Assembly: GCA_031546985.1 (NCBI GenBank)
Contig: JAVBJN010000088.1
Span: 1-6,736 of the forward strand
Origin: JAVBJN01 sp031546985
GTDB lineage: Bacteria; Bacteroidota; Bacteroidia; Chitinophagales; Chitinophagaceae
DNA length: 6,736 nt
Reading direction: 5' to 3'
Below, piece by piece: positions 1 to 6,360 of this stretch (position 1 is the first letter of the stretch; each line of letters starts with the position of its first letter). A program made the position numbers and the translations under genes. The notes beneath the pieces were generated by a model. The model searched no databases and had not been told where the DNA came from. It saw nothing but the letters and a program-made list of their open reading frames with translations.

Positions 1-72
1 AGGATGACCGGTGGAGAGGCTAGCGTAAGTGATCCTGCATTTCACTCCTGCGTCGTTTCACGCAGGATGACA
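1..72. repeat. Intergenic repeat units, left edge cut by window
   Basis: Non-coding DNA carrying short motifs that recur nearby. A perfect 8-bp stem, TCCTGCGT (46-53) with ACGCAGGA (60-67), is followed by TGACA. A related, degraded version occurs at 167-192, beginning TCCTGCG and ending GATGACA. The octamer GATCCTGC occurs at 31-38 and again at 165-172. The window opens with AGGATGAC, which resembles the end of this same unit (65-71), so another copy probably lies just outside. No reading frame or transposase is present. It looks like a small hairpin-forming intergenic repeat; the family is not one I can name. Confidence 0.55.
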
Positions 73-81
73 AGTTAAGTC

Positions 82-193
82 ATGTCATGCTGTACCCATG
101 CCTGTCCCGCCAATGCGGGGAGGAACGAAGGAGCCGCATCTCTTTAAAGTGTTTCAATGTAAGAGATCCTGCGACGATGATGCAAGATGACAT
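82..193. repeat. Palindromic intergenic repeat element, copy A
   Basis: Positions 84-129 match 1015-1060 at 43 of 46 bases, without gaps, so this is one of two copies of a dispersed repeat in the window. The outermost 7 bases are inverted: ATGTCAT (82-88) and ATGACAT (187-193). An inner inverted pair, ATCTCT (138-143) with AGAGAT (162-167), could form a hairpin. The right end is the unit ending GATGACA that is shared with 46-72, so the copy seems to be a composite of two repeat types. It lies about 10 bases beyond the terminator of the gene at 241-900. There is no coding capacity of note. Confidence 0.65.
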
Positions 194-203
194 TATGGCT
201 ATA

Positions 204-242
204 AACAAGAAGTCCCGGCGATAACCGCCGGGACTTCTTGTT
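204..242 (-). terminator. Intrinsic terminator of the exported-protein gene
   Basis: A perfect 17-bp inverted repeat (204-220 with 226-242) encloses a 5-base loop. The stem has a GC-rich core (GTCCCGGCG) and an AAC/GTT outer end. Read on the minus strand, the 3' arm ends in CTTCTTGTTTATAG, a T-rich tail. The hairpin overlaps the TAA stop codon of the upstream gene (complement of 241-243). Its symmetry could also stop transcription coming from the left on the plus strand. Confidence 0.85.
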
Positions 243-900
243 ATTGTACTTCGTAATACTTTTTTAGATGGTGGTCTAATGTGCCAGCACCTTTAAACTC
301 GTATATTTTTACGTTTACACCGTTTACCAGTTCTTTTCTGTAGCGGAAGTTCGCTTTAATAAAACGGGGAAAGGGGAGCGAAAGTTGTTTTAAATCACTG
401 TCCATTACGGTTATGCCTTCTTTGTGCGGAATAGCAAACCCGGTGGCTTCCATTTCTGTAGAAGTATTGCCTTTGGCGTCGGTAACGTTTTTTTGGTCCT
501 GGGTATGGTAACCATAGTAAGCTACCATAAAATTGCCCGTCTTCATGCGAATGGTTGGATCGGGTATGAGCGTGCTGTCCAGGAAAATACCATCGAAATC
601 TTTTTGCGCTACTTTGCTATTGGCATCGTTATAATAAAAATACACCGGGCAAAAGTTAAAGTATTGGCTGAATGCCTGCACAATGGCCTGGTTGTCTTTC
701 TGGGTTTGTTCTATCAGCTCCTTTGCTTCTTTTTCCATTTTCAGCTTTTTGTACATCGTCACCTGGTTGCTGTTGGAGTTGAGTGCAAACAGAAGTGCCT
801 CGGGTTTGGTTACAGAAGCTTTAGGTTGCAGAATGGTCTGCTGTGCAAAGCCACATACAAAACTCAATAAAGCGACTACCGTCAATAAGTATCTTTTCAT
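241..900 (-). CDS. Exported protein of unknown function
   Basis: A 219-residue protein that I do not recognise. It begins MKRYLLTVVALLSFVCGFAQ: two basic residues, a hydrophobic core (about 5-16) and an A-Q junction near 19/20, a typical Sec signal peptide for this phylum. The cysteine at 16 is not in a convincing lipobox, so a soluble periplasmic or secreted protein is more likely than a lipoprotein. The mature part has a charged, probably helical stretch (50-75), then an aromatic-rich segment around FCPVYFYY (83-90), and otherwise looks globular with no further membrane span. I chose the ATG at 898-900 because the open frame further upstream runs into a repeat element and lacks a signal-peptide start. 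It is transcribed towards the hairpin at 204-242. A promoter is not obvious; TATCTTG (complement of 927-933) is a weak -7 candidate. It is certainly a gene by composition and signal peptide, but its role is open. Confidence 0.85.
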   Translation of the reverse strand: MKRYLLTVVALLSFVCGFAQQTILQPKASVTKPEALLFALNSNSNQVTMYKKLKMEKEAKELIEQTQKDNQAIVQAFSQYFNFCPVYFYYNDANSKVAQKDFDGIFLDSTLIPDPTIRMKTGNFMVAYYGYHTQDQKNVTDAKGNTSTEMEATGFAIPHKEGITVMDSDLKQLSLPFPRFIKANFRYRKELVNGVNVKIYEFKGAGTLDHHLKKYYEVQ

Positions 901-977
901 TCCTGGTGTTGTTTTAAACCTTACTGCAAGATAATGTAATCCGCTGCTAATAAAAATACCCTCTCTGCCGGGGCTTT

Positions 978-989
978 TGGGTGCACCCA
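978..989. repeat. 12-bp perfect palindrome
   Basis: TGGGTGCACCCA is its own reverse complement and lies 78 bases upstream of the exported-protein start. Its right half plus one base, TGCACCCAT (982-990), recurs at 1022-1030 inside repeat copy B. It may therefore be a decayed end of the same repeat family rather than an operator. Both readings are open. Confidence 0.4.
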
Positions 990-1011
990 TATTCAGACAT
1001 TCTTTATCAAG

Positions 1012-1131
1012 TCTGTCATGCTGCACCCATGCCTGTTCCGACAATGCGGGGAGGAACGAATGGAAGCAGGATATCTTCGCTAATGATCAAGGGATGCTGC
1101 TTCTCTCGTTCCCCGAGTGCAGCATGACAGA
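1012..1131. repeat. Palindromic intergenic repeat element, copy B
   Basis: A 120-bp element bounded by a perfect 15-bp terminal inverted repeat: TCTGTCATGCTGCAC (1012-1026) and its complement at 1117-1131. Inside it, GGAACGA (1053-1059) pairs with TCGTTCC (1106-1112), and GG at 1050-1051 pairs with CC at 1113-1114 across a bulged A. GAAGCAG (1063-1069) pairs with CTGCTTC (1097-1103). The whole element can fold as one long interrupted hairpin. Positions 1015-1060 match 84-129 at 43 of 46 bases. No transposase is encoded and I see no flanking target duplication. It could be a MITE-like or REP-like mobile repeat, or a structured transcribed element; the sequence does not decide. Confidence 0.7.
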
Positions 1132-1158
1132 TCTTTCATCATAGCGCTTGAGACAACA

Positions 1159-1186
1159 AAAAGGGCTGCCGTACGGCAGCCCTTTT
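1159..1186 (-). terminator. Intrinsic terminator of the DUF2723 gene
   Basis: A 28-base perfect palindrome with arms 1159-1172 and 1173-1186. The core is GGGCTGCC/GGCAGCCC, flanked by AAAA and TTTT. Read on the minus strand, the second arm runs into CCCTTTTTGTTGTC, a good U-tract. It begins 23 bases past the stop codon of the DUF2723 gene. The plus-strand reading (CCCTTTTCTATTT) is also T-rich, so it may act in both directions. Confidence 0.85.
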
Positions 1187-1209
1187 CTATTTGGAAAATG
1201 TATGATCGC

Positions 1210-4200
1210 TTATTGCGCGCCACCTTGTGGCATCATCATCGCCGACTGAGGCACTTTGCTCATGAGGGCTTTCATTTTAGCTTCCAGCTCGTTGGTAAGG
1301 GTAGCGTCGTTGTATTGACGGGCCCAAACACCCAGCTGACCAATTACACGCAGATCCATGTTGGCATCGTTCGACATGTTTTCTTTCTGCGACTCGCTCA
1401 GGCTGCTGATGTAATTGATATCATCTTCGTGGTACTTAGCCAGGCGGCGTGCAATAGCTGCCGCTTTGGTATTGTCGCCGGCTCTCCAGTAAGATTCAGC
1501 TACAAAGAGCATGCTGATATCGTAAGGGAAAGATTTATCGCTGATGTTTTTCTGCATATAATCCAACGCTTTGATGGCTTCTGCTTTCTGTCCGCGGGCA
1601 GTTAAACCGTTGGCCAGTTTAGCGTAGGTAGAGCGCAGGTTGGTGAGTGAGCGACGGTTGGTTTCATCGAAGTACACATCACCTCTTTCTGCACCACCGA
1701 ATTTGAATTTGGTCATCGTGTTTTCGTACATCTTACGCACGTTCACTTTGCCAGGCTCATTTTCAGAAGCACCAATGGTACGAACCGGCACCAGGCGGTA
1801 AGCCAGACCTTCCAGTTGCAGGTATTCGTGCAGGCCCTGGAAGTTGCTGGGGCGAATGGTGGTAGAGAAGTATATCGGGCGTTTCCAGTTGTTGGCTGCC
1901 ACAATGTTCAATACCGCCAGGTCGTTTTTCAGGATGCTGTTTTTATTAAGCGTAAACTCTACCTGTGGCACAATGAGCATGGTATCTTCCAGTTCCACAA
2001 TGTTGTTTTGCAGTATTACGTTTTTGTCTACCGGTACAAAGAATTTCTTGGTAGGCAGGTAGTTCATATAATCTCCGGTACGGGTAGGCAACTGGTTGCG
2101 CTTATCGTCGGACACTACGAACTGGATAGCTTCGGCAAGGTTTACCGATTTATCCTGCGGAATGATCTTGGTATCTACAAACTCCACATAATCTCTGCGG
2201 CTACCGGCATATTGCTCTGGTTTCATGATCAACGGAATAGCATCTGCTTCGTTAATCTTGTGGCTCAGTTGATCGATATACCAATCGGTACCCAGGAGGC
2301 TCAGGTTAATTACCCGAACGTCGCGGCGAATGCCTTCTACTTCCTGTGCATACCACAGTGGGTAGGTATCGTTATCACCTTCGGTAAACAGAATAGCGTT
2401 AGGCGCACAGCTCATGAGGTAGTTGATACCTGTATCGCGGGCCAGTGTTTTGTGCGAACGGTCGTGATCGTCCCACTCCTGCGCCAGCATAATACCCGGT
2501 ACTGATACGATACAAACTACGGTAGCCAGACCTGCAGATGGGGTAGCGCCCATTTTTTTGCGCAGCAGATCGTACAGCCACAGCACACCCAAACCAATCC
2601 ACATGGCAAAGGCATAGGTAGAACCAGCGTAAGAATAGTCGCGCTCACGAGGCTGGTAAGGCACGTTGTTTACATAAATAACGATGGCCAGACCCGTAAA
2701 GAAGAACAGTAAACCCACTACCAATGCATCGCGCTTGTTGCGGTTGATGTGGTAGATCAGGCCCAGCACACCCAAAATAAGGGGCAGCAGGAACAGCGTA
2801 TTGGTGGCTTTATTGTCGCGCAGACCTTCAGGCATTTTGCTGATGTCTCCGGTACGGGGCTTGTCGATAAACGGAATACCGGTGTACCAGTTGCCGTTTT
2901 TAGGATCGCCCAGCGACTGGCCCTGGTAATCGTTCTGGCGGCCTGCGTAGTTCCACAGGAAATAACGCCAGTACATGTAGGCCATCTGGTGCTGGAAGAA
3001 GAACTTGATATTATCGCCGGAGGTAGGCTCATCATTAGGGCCTAAACCGAGGAAAGAGCGGTAGAAATTAACGTGGCTAGGATCGTTGCTGTCCCAGATA
3101 CGTGGAAAAACATGCATATCACCCGGAGCATACTGGTACTCACGTTTTTGACCTACCACTTCGTATTTGCCGTTCATAGCACGGTAATCTTCACCAGTGC
3201 TTTTTACGTCGATAGGACGGGCAGTAAAGTAAGGACCATAAGCTACCGGTGTGTTACCGTATTGCTCACGCTGCAGGTAAGAGATAAGGCTTACTGCGTT
3301 ATCGGGGTTACCCATATCAATAGGCACATCAGCCCTGGAGCGGATGATGGTCATGAAGAATGAAGAGTAACCGATAAGGATGAATATAAAGGACAGGATA
3401 CCCAGGTGTACAAAGTAATGGCCTTTTTTCTTAGCCCATTTGAGGCCAAAGAACACCGCCAGGATAAGCACCGCGAAGAACGCGAAGATACCTGAGTTGA
3501 AAGGCATGCTCATACTGTTCACAAAGAACAGGTCGAACTTAGAGGCGATGATAGGGATAAACTGGATTACACCTACCTGCACCGCACCCAGGATAACCAC
3601 GCCGATAATGAAAGCGATGATAGAACCCTTGGTAGTTGGTTTGTACCTGCGGAAATAGTAGATCATGATAAGGGCAGGAATACAAAGGAGGTTCAATAAG
3701 TGAACACCAATGGAAAGGCCCATCATATAAGCGATAAGGATGATCCAGCGGTCGGCATGAGGCTCGTCCGCACGTTCTTCCCATTTGAGCATCGCCCACA
3801 ATACAAAAGCAGTAAAGAATGAAGACAGGGCGTATACCTCTGCCTCAACAGCCGAAAACCAGAACGAATCGGTAAAGGCATAGGCCAGCGCACCTACGGC
3901 ACCTGCACCCATGATAGCGATTACATTGTCGGTAGAGAAGGCTTTATTGTCGGGTACCAGGATCTTACGCGCAAAGTGCGTAATGGACCAGAACAGGAAC
4001 AGGATGGTGAACCCACTGGCGAGAGCCGACATATAATTGGCCATTTTGCCCGCAGTCTGGGGCGTGCCCAGCATCATGAACAAACGGCCTATCAGCGCAA
4101 AGAGGGGAGCACCGGGGGAGTGGGCTACTTCAAGCTTGTAAGCCGTAGAAAGAAATTCACCGCAATCCCAGAAGCTGCCTGTAGCCTCGGCGGTTAAGAT

Positions 4201-4266
4201 GTACACCATGCATGCGATAATGCACACTATCCAGCCGGTGGTGTTGTTGATACGCCTAAAATTCAT
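1210..4266 (-). CDS. DUF2723 multi-span membrane protein, likely GT-C glycosyltransferase
   Basis: This 1018-residue protein matches the DUF2723 family (PF11028), which resembles protein O-mannosyltransferases and has usually about this length. After a first membrane span (about 12-28) comes FWDCGEF with Asp34 and Glu37, then HSPGAP (49-54), the family signature. An acidic pair in this first outer loop is where GT-C enzymes bind the metal or lipid-phosphate donor, so a lipid-linked sugar donor is plausible. About eight more spans follow to residue 308, then a long soluble loop (309-489), four more spans (489-596), and a large soluble C-terminal half. Conserved blocks are VPYQPRERDYSYAGS (from 535) and EGDNDTYPLWY (from 629). 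The last 140 residues look helical and TPR-like. The ATG at 4264-4266 is preferred over a TTG nine codons upstream, which falls inside the likely -7 promoter box. Likely role: transfer of sugar to exported proteins or envelope glycans. The acceptor and donor are unknown. Confidence 0.9.
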   Translation of the reverse strand: MNFRRINNTTGWIVCIIACMVYILTAEATGSFWDCGEFLSTAYKLEVAHSPGAPLFALIGRLFMMLGTPQTAGKMANYMSALASGFTILFLFWSITHFARKILVPDNKAFSTDNVIAIMGAGAVGALAYAFTDSFWFSAVEAEVYALSSFFTAFVLWAMLKWEERADEPHADRWIILIAYMMGLSIGVHLLNLLCIPALIMIYYFRRYKPTTKGSIIAFIIGVVILGAVQVGVIQFIPIIASKFDLFFVNSMSMPFNSGIFAFFAVLILAVFFGLKWAKKKGHYFVHLGILSFIFILIGYSSFFMTIIRSRADVPIDMGNPDNAVSLISYLQREQYGNTPVAYGPYFTARPIDVKSTGEDYRAMNGKYEVVGQKREYQYAPGDMHVFPRIWDSNDPSHVNFYRSFLGLGPNDEPTSGDNIKFFFQHQMAYMYWRYFLWNYAGRQNDYQGQSLGDPKNGNWYTGIPFIDKPRTGDISKMPEGLRDNKATNTLFLLPLILGVLGLIYHINRNKRDALVVGLLFFFTGLAIVIYVNNVPYQPRERDYSYAGSTYAFAMWIGLGVLWLYDLLRKKMGATPSAGLATVVCIVSVPGIMLAQEWDDHDRSHKTLARDTGINYLMSCAPNAILFTEGDNDTYPLWYAQEVEGIRRDVRVINLSLLGTDWYIDQLSHKINEADAIPLIMKPEQYAGSRRDYVEFVDTKIIPQDKSVNLAEAIQFVVSDDKRNQLPTRTGDYMNYLPTKKFFVPVDKNVILQNNIVELEDTMLIVPQVEFTLNKNSILKNDLAVLNIVAANNWKRPIYFSTTIRPSNFQGLHEYLQLEGLAYRLVPVRTIGASENEPGKVNVRKMYENTMTKFKFGGAERGDVYFDETNRRSLTNLRSTYAKLANGLTARGQKAEAIKALDYMQKNISDKSFPYDISMLFVAESYWRAGDNTKAAAIARRLAKYHEDDINYISSLSESQKENMSNDANMDLRVIGQLGVWARQYNDATLTNELEAKMKALMSKVPQSAMMMPQGGAQ

Positions 4267-4290
4267 CGTATAGCTTTGTTTTGAGTCGAA

Positions 4291-4298
4291 CAAAAATA
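4291..4298 (-). promoter_or_regulatory. Candidate -7 box for the DUF2723 gene
   Basis: The minus strand reads TATTTTTG, a full match to the TAnnTTTG element of this phylum, 24 bases before the ATG at 4266. No good TTTG lies 19-21 bases further upstream; that space is filled by the inverted repeat at 4301-4337. The call is therefore tentative. Confidence 0.4.
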
Positions 4299-4300
4299 GA

Positions 4301-4337
4301 AAAATACTGAAATGTTCCTATGGCATATCAGTATTTT
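4301..4337 (-). terminator. Inverted repeat between the ABM and DUF2723 genes, weak terminator or operator
   Basis: AAAATACTGA (4301-4310) and its exact complement TCAGTATTTT (4328-4337) form a 10-bp stem around a 17-base loop. On the minus strand the second arm continues as TTTTTCTATTTTTG, so the structure could end the transcript of the three-gene operon 19 bases past the ABM stop codon. The stem is AT-rich and would be a weak terminator. It also fills the space just upstream of the DUF2723 -7 box, where an operator could sit. Confidence 0.45.
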
Positions 4338-4356
4338 AACAAGGGTTTATATGAGA

Positions 4357-4653
4357 TCAGTGTAAAATGTGTAGACTTTGGGTAGACCAGGCGGCAGGTT
4401 TATCGTTGAAGAGTGCCTTAGTAGCGGCCCAGGTTTCTTTGAACAATCCGGAGTGGCGGTAGCGGTTCAGGTGGTCTTCGCTTTCCCAGTGGCTGTAGGT
4501 AAAAAAGATGTTGGGCTCATTAATATCCTGCCACAGTTGCAGGTGTTTACACCCTTCAAAATGCCTGATGGCTTCTTTTTGCCTTTCGAACAACGCTTTG
4601 AATTCGTCCGTTTTATCGGGTTGGAAACTCATGCGTACAACTCTATTGATCAT
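4357..4653 (-). CDS. ABM-domain protein (antibiotic biosynthesis monooxygenase-like)
   Basis: A 98-residue protein with the layout of the ABM family (PF03992), small dimeric alpha+beta barrels that include quinol monooxygenases such as YgiN. It starts with a strand (INRVVRMSF), then a helix (about 13-31, DEFKALFERQKEAIRHFEG). Next come the central strands CKHLQLWQDIN and NIFFTYSHWESEDHLNRYR, with the typical W-E-S/D pattern, and an FKETWAATKALF helix. These proteins oxidise quinol-type or polycyclic aromatic compounds without a cofactor or metal, but many members have no known substrate and some bind haem, so the specific role is open. The length is complete for a single ABM domain. Its ATG overlaps the TGA of the upstream DUF62-family gene (ATGA, complement of 4650-4653), which points to translational coupling. 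Confidence 0.85.
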   Translation of the reverse strand: MINRVVRMSFQPDKTDEFKALFERQKEAIRHFEGCKHLQLWQDINEPNIFFTYSHWESEDHLNRYRHSGLFKETWAATKALFNDKPAAWSTQSLHILH

Positions 4654-5444
4654 TCAAAAATTACTTTTACGGTATTGTAGATAAGGTTTTTGTTGCTGGT
4701 TTTCTCAAACCCGAACAATTTGGCCGCCGCGCCCTGGTTAATGGCTATTTCCAGGAAGCCGGCGCTGTTAAACAGGCATAACGGACTACCCGGACCCACT
4801 TCGCTGTAGTTATTGCTGATGGTCTTGATCACGTCCTTACGCATAAACTCGATGCGGAAGTTACGCCCCTTACGCTGGTTTTCGAACTGGTGGCGGGTAA
4901 TATTAACAATAACATTATGGAAGTTGTCGATATGGATTACCTGCCCTTCGATGCCATTGTCGTAAATGCTGGGGCTGAAAAGCTGCTGCACCGAGCCCGG
5001 CTCTATCACCGAACCCAGGTGCTCGATAGGGGTGCCCTTAATCAATTCGCCCGCAATAAAGGCAATGTGCTGAATGGTGTGCTGGGTATTATTGCCCAAT
5101 TGCTCTGGCAGGCTGGTGCCGTATATTCTTAATGGTGTATCGAAGAGAAAAGGGAACAAACCATTGTCTACCCCAATCAACCATTGGTTTTTATATTGCG
5201 CAAAGAGAATGGTGCGGCCCGGTTTTAAAAACAGGCTGCACAATAATAAATGGCAGGTACCCTCCGGAAAGTGCGGAAAGGCCGTGCGGAAAATATAAGC
5301 TGCCTGCAGCAGGTTAAAAGGCTCCAGGTGATGCGAGATGTCGATAAAATTGCAATCACCCACCTGCTTCAGCACCATTGTTTTGGCAATGGCCGGCAGC
5401 GGCTCCTGTAATCCGAAATCTGATGTCAGGCTGATAGTAGGCAT
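4650..5444 (-). CDS. SAM hydroxide adenosyltransferase family protein (DUF62), divergent active site
   Basis: This 264-residue protein fits the SAM hydroxide adenosyltransferase/SAM-dependent halogenase family (PF01887) in length and motif order. LTSDFG (6-11) is the N-terminal nucleotide-binding motif. DISH (35-38), VDNGLF (92-97), GQVIHIDNFHNVIVNIT (from 167) and FNSAGFLEIA (225-234) follow in the usual order. Family members cleave S-adenosylmethionine with water to give adenosine and methionine. The family's catalytic triad, as described for archaeal homologues, is an Asp from a DPGVG motif, an Arg and a His. Here the stretch is LLLCSLFLKPGRTIL (66-80): the Arg is retained (Arg77), a His is present (His122), but the Asp position appears to be Cys69 or Ser70. 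The FHGRD motif is reduced to QHTIQ. The enzyme may therefore be altered or inactive. It starts 21 bases after the dehydrogenase stop and overlaps the next gene by 4 bases. Confidence 0.85.
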   Translation of the reverse strand: MPTISLTSDFGLQEPLPAIAKTMVLKQVGDCNFIDISHHLEPFNLLQAAYIFRTAFPHFPEGTCHLLLCSLFLKPGRTILFAQYKNQWLIGVDNGLFPFLFDTPLRIYGTSLPEQLGNNTQHTIQHIAFIAGELIKGTPIEHLGSVIEPGSVQQLFSPSIYDNGIEGQVIHIDNFHNVIVNITRHQFENQRKGRNFRIEFMRKDVIKTISNNYSEVGPGSPLCLFNSAGFLEIAINQGAAAKLFGFEKTSNKNLIYNTVKVIFE

Positions 5445-5465
5445 CCGTTGTATATAGGTGACAGG

Positions 5466-6284
5466 TTATTGTTTGTTTAAAGGCGAACCCGGTTCTTTCC
5501 GGAAGTGGTTGAACGTCATTTTGTCCATAAATCCCGGAAACAGCTTGTTCAGCAGCACCGTAGCCTTACCGAGGGCAGTCATCACCACGGTTCGCTTGCG
5601 TTGCGCTATACCTTTTAATATACGGTGCGCGCATTCTTCGGCGCTCATCAGTTTCTTTTCGTCCAGCGGGGTATCGCCCTGGGCCGATCCGTCTTTGCTC
5701 AGCGCCGTGTTGCGGATATTGGAGGCCGTAAAGCCCGGACACACCCACATTACATGCGTACCCGTATGCAGGCACTCGGTGCGCAGCGCCTCCAGAAAAC
5801 CCTGCATCGCAAATTTGGATGAGGAGTAACCCGTACGGGCCGGTAAGCCACGGTAACCCGCAATGGAAGATACACCCACAATCACACCCTTATTAGCCAG
5901 AATTGAATCGAGCGCGTATTTGGTGCAATGTACAGTACCCCAGAAGTTGATGTCCATCAGTTGACGGATAACCTCCAGCTCGGCCTCCTTAAACATAGCC
6001 CGCATGCTAATGCCGGCATTGTTAATAAGGATATCGATCTTACCAAAGCGCGCAATGGTCTGCTGCATAAAAGCCTCGCACTGCGCCGCATTGCTTACAT
6101 CTACCGAAGCGGTAAGTACCCGATCGGCAGATAAATGGCTTACAGCGGCTTTTAACTTGTCTTCATTTCTTGCACACAAAGCAATGCTGGCGCCCATTTG
6201 ATGGAGCTGCTGGGCCAATGCGAGGCCTATACCAGACGATGCGCCGGTAATAACAACCACTTTATGCTCAAAATATGCCTGCAT
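5466..6284 (-). CDS. Classical short-chain dehydrogenase/reductase (SDR)
   Basis: A 272-residue NAD(P)-dependent oxidoreductase with all the classical SDR landmarks. The Rossmann motif TGASSGIG is at 13-20, a basic residue Arg39 follows strand 2 and suggests NADP(H), and Asp62-Val63 comes next. NNAG is at 88-91, the structural Asn at 113, the catalytic Ser140 in VSSIAGY, and YSSSK gives Tyr153 and Lys157. CPGFTASNIR (182-191) and the basic C-terminal extension resemble the DHRS7/17-beta-hydroxysteroid-dehydrogenase-like branch, whose bacterial members act on unknown alcohols, ketones or lipids. No membrane span is evident, so it is probably cytosolic or peripheral. The ATG at 6282-6284 fits the normal distance to the Rossmann motif. 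It is the first gene of a likely three-gene transcript with the DUF62-family and ABM genes. The substrate cannot be told from sequence. Confidence 0.92.
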   Translation of the reverse strand: MQAYFEHKVVVITGASSGIGLALAQQLHQMGASIALCARNEDKLKAAVSHLSADRVLTASVDVSNAAQCEAFMQQTIARFGKIDILINNAGISMRAMFKEAELEVIRQLMDINFWGTVHCTKYALDSILANKGVIVGVSSIAGYRGLPARTGYSSSKFAMQGFLEALRTECLHTGTHVMWVCPGFTASNIRNTALSKDGSAQGDTPLDEKKLMSAEECAHRILKGIAQRKRTVVMTALGKATVLLNKLFPGFMDKMTFNHFRKEPGSPLNKQ

Positions 6285-6323
6285 GTATTTGTGTGATTAG
6301 GTTCTGAAAACAAATTAAAGATA

Positions 6324-6355
6324 CTTTTCCGGCGTAACACGCGTATGCGGAAAAG
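6324..6355 (-). other. Inverted repeat in the SDR operon leader
   Basis: CTTTTCCG (6324-6331) pairs with CGGAAAAG (6348-6355). Inside, GCGT (6332-6335) and ACGC (6339-6342) can form a small extra stem. If the -7 box at 6361-6368 is used, transcription would start at about the base of this repeat, so the mRNA would begin with a hairpin some 40 bases before the SDR start codon. No U-tract follows in either direction, so it is not a terminator. It could be an mRNA-stabilising 5' hairpin or an operator. Confidence 0.4.
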
Positions 6356-6360
6356 GGGCG

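Noticed and set aside
46..192. Possible short CRISPR-like repeats.
   Set aside because: The repeated motifs are irregular in length and spacing, palindromic, and without unique spacers or cas genes.
901..1044. A 48-codon in-frame extension of the exported-protein gene to an ATG-like start near 1044.
   Set aside because: It would run through the palindrome and part of repeat copy B, and it hides the signal peptide inside the protein; the ATG at 900 gives a clean signal-peptide start.
1816..2505. A 229-codon plus-strand open frame opposite the DUF2723 gene, and similar ones such as 1117-1605.
   Set aside because: They are antisense to a well-supported conserved gene, have no recognisable domain, and their composition is that of a mirrored frame.
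4267..4293. A TTG start nine codons upstream for the DUF2723 protein.
   Set aside because: The TTG lies inside the likely -7 promoter box, and the ATG at 4266 puts the first membrane span at the normal distance.
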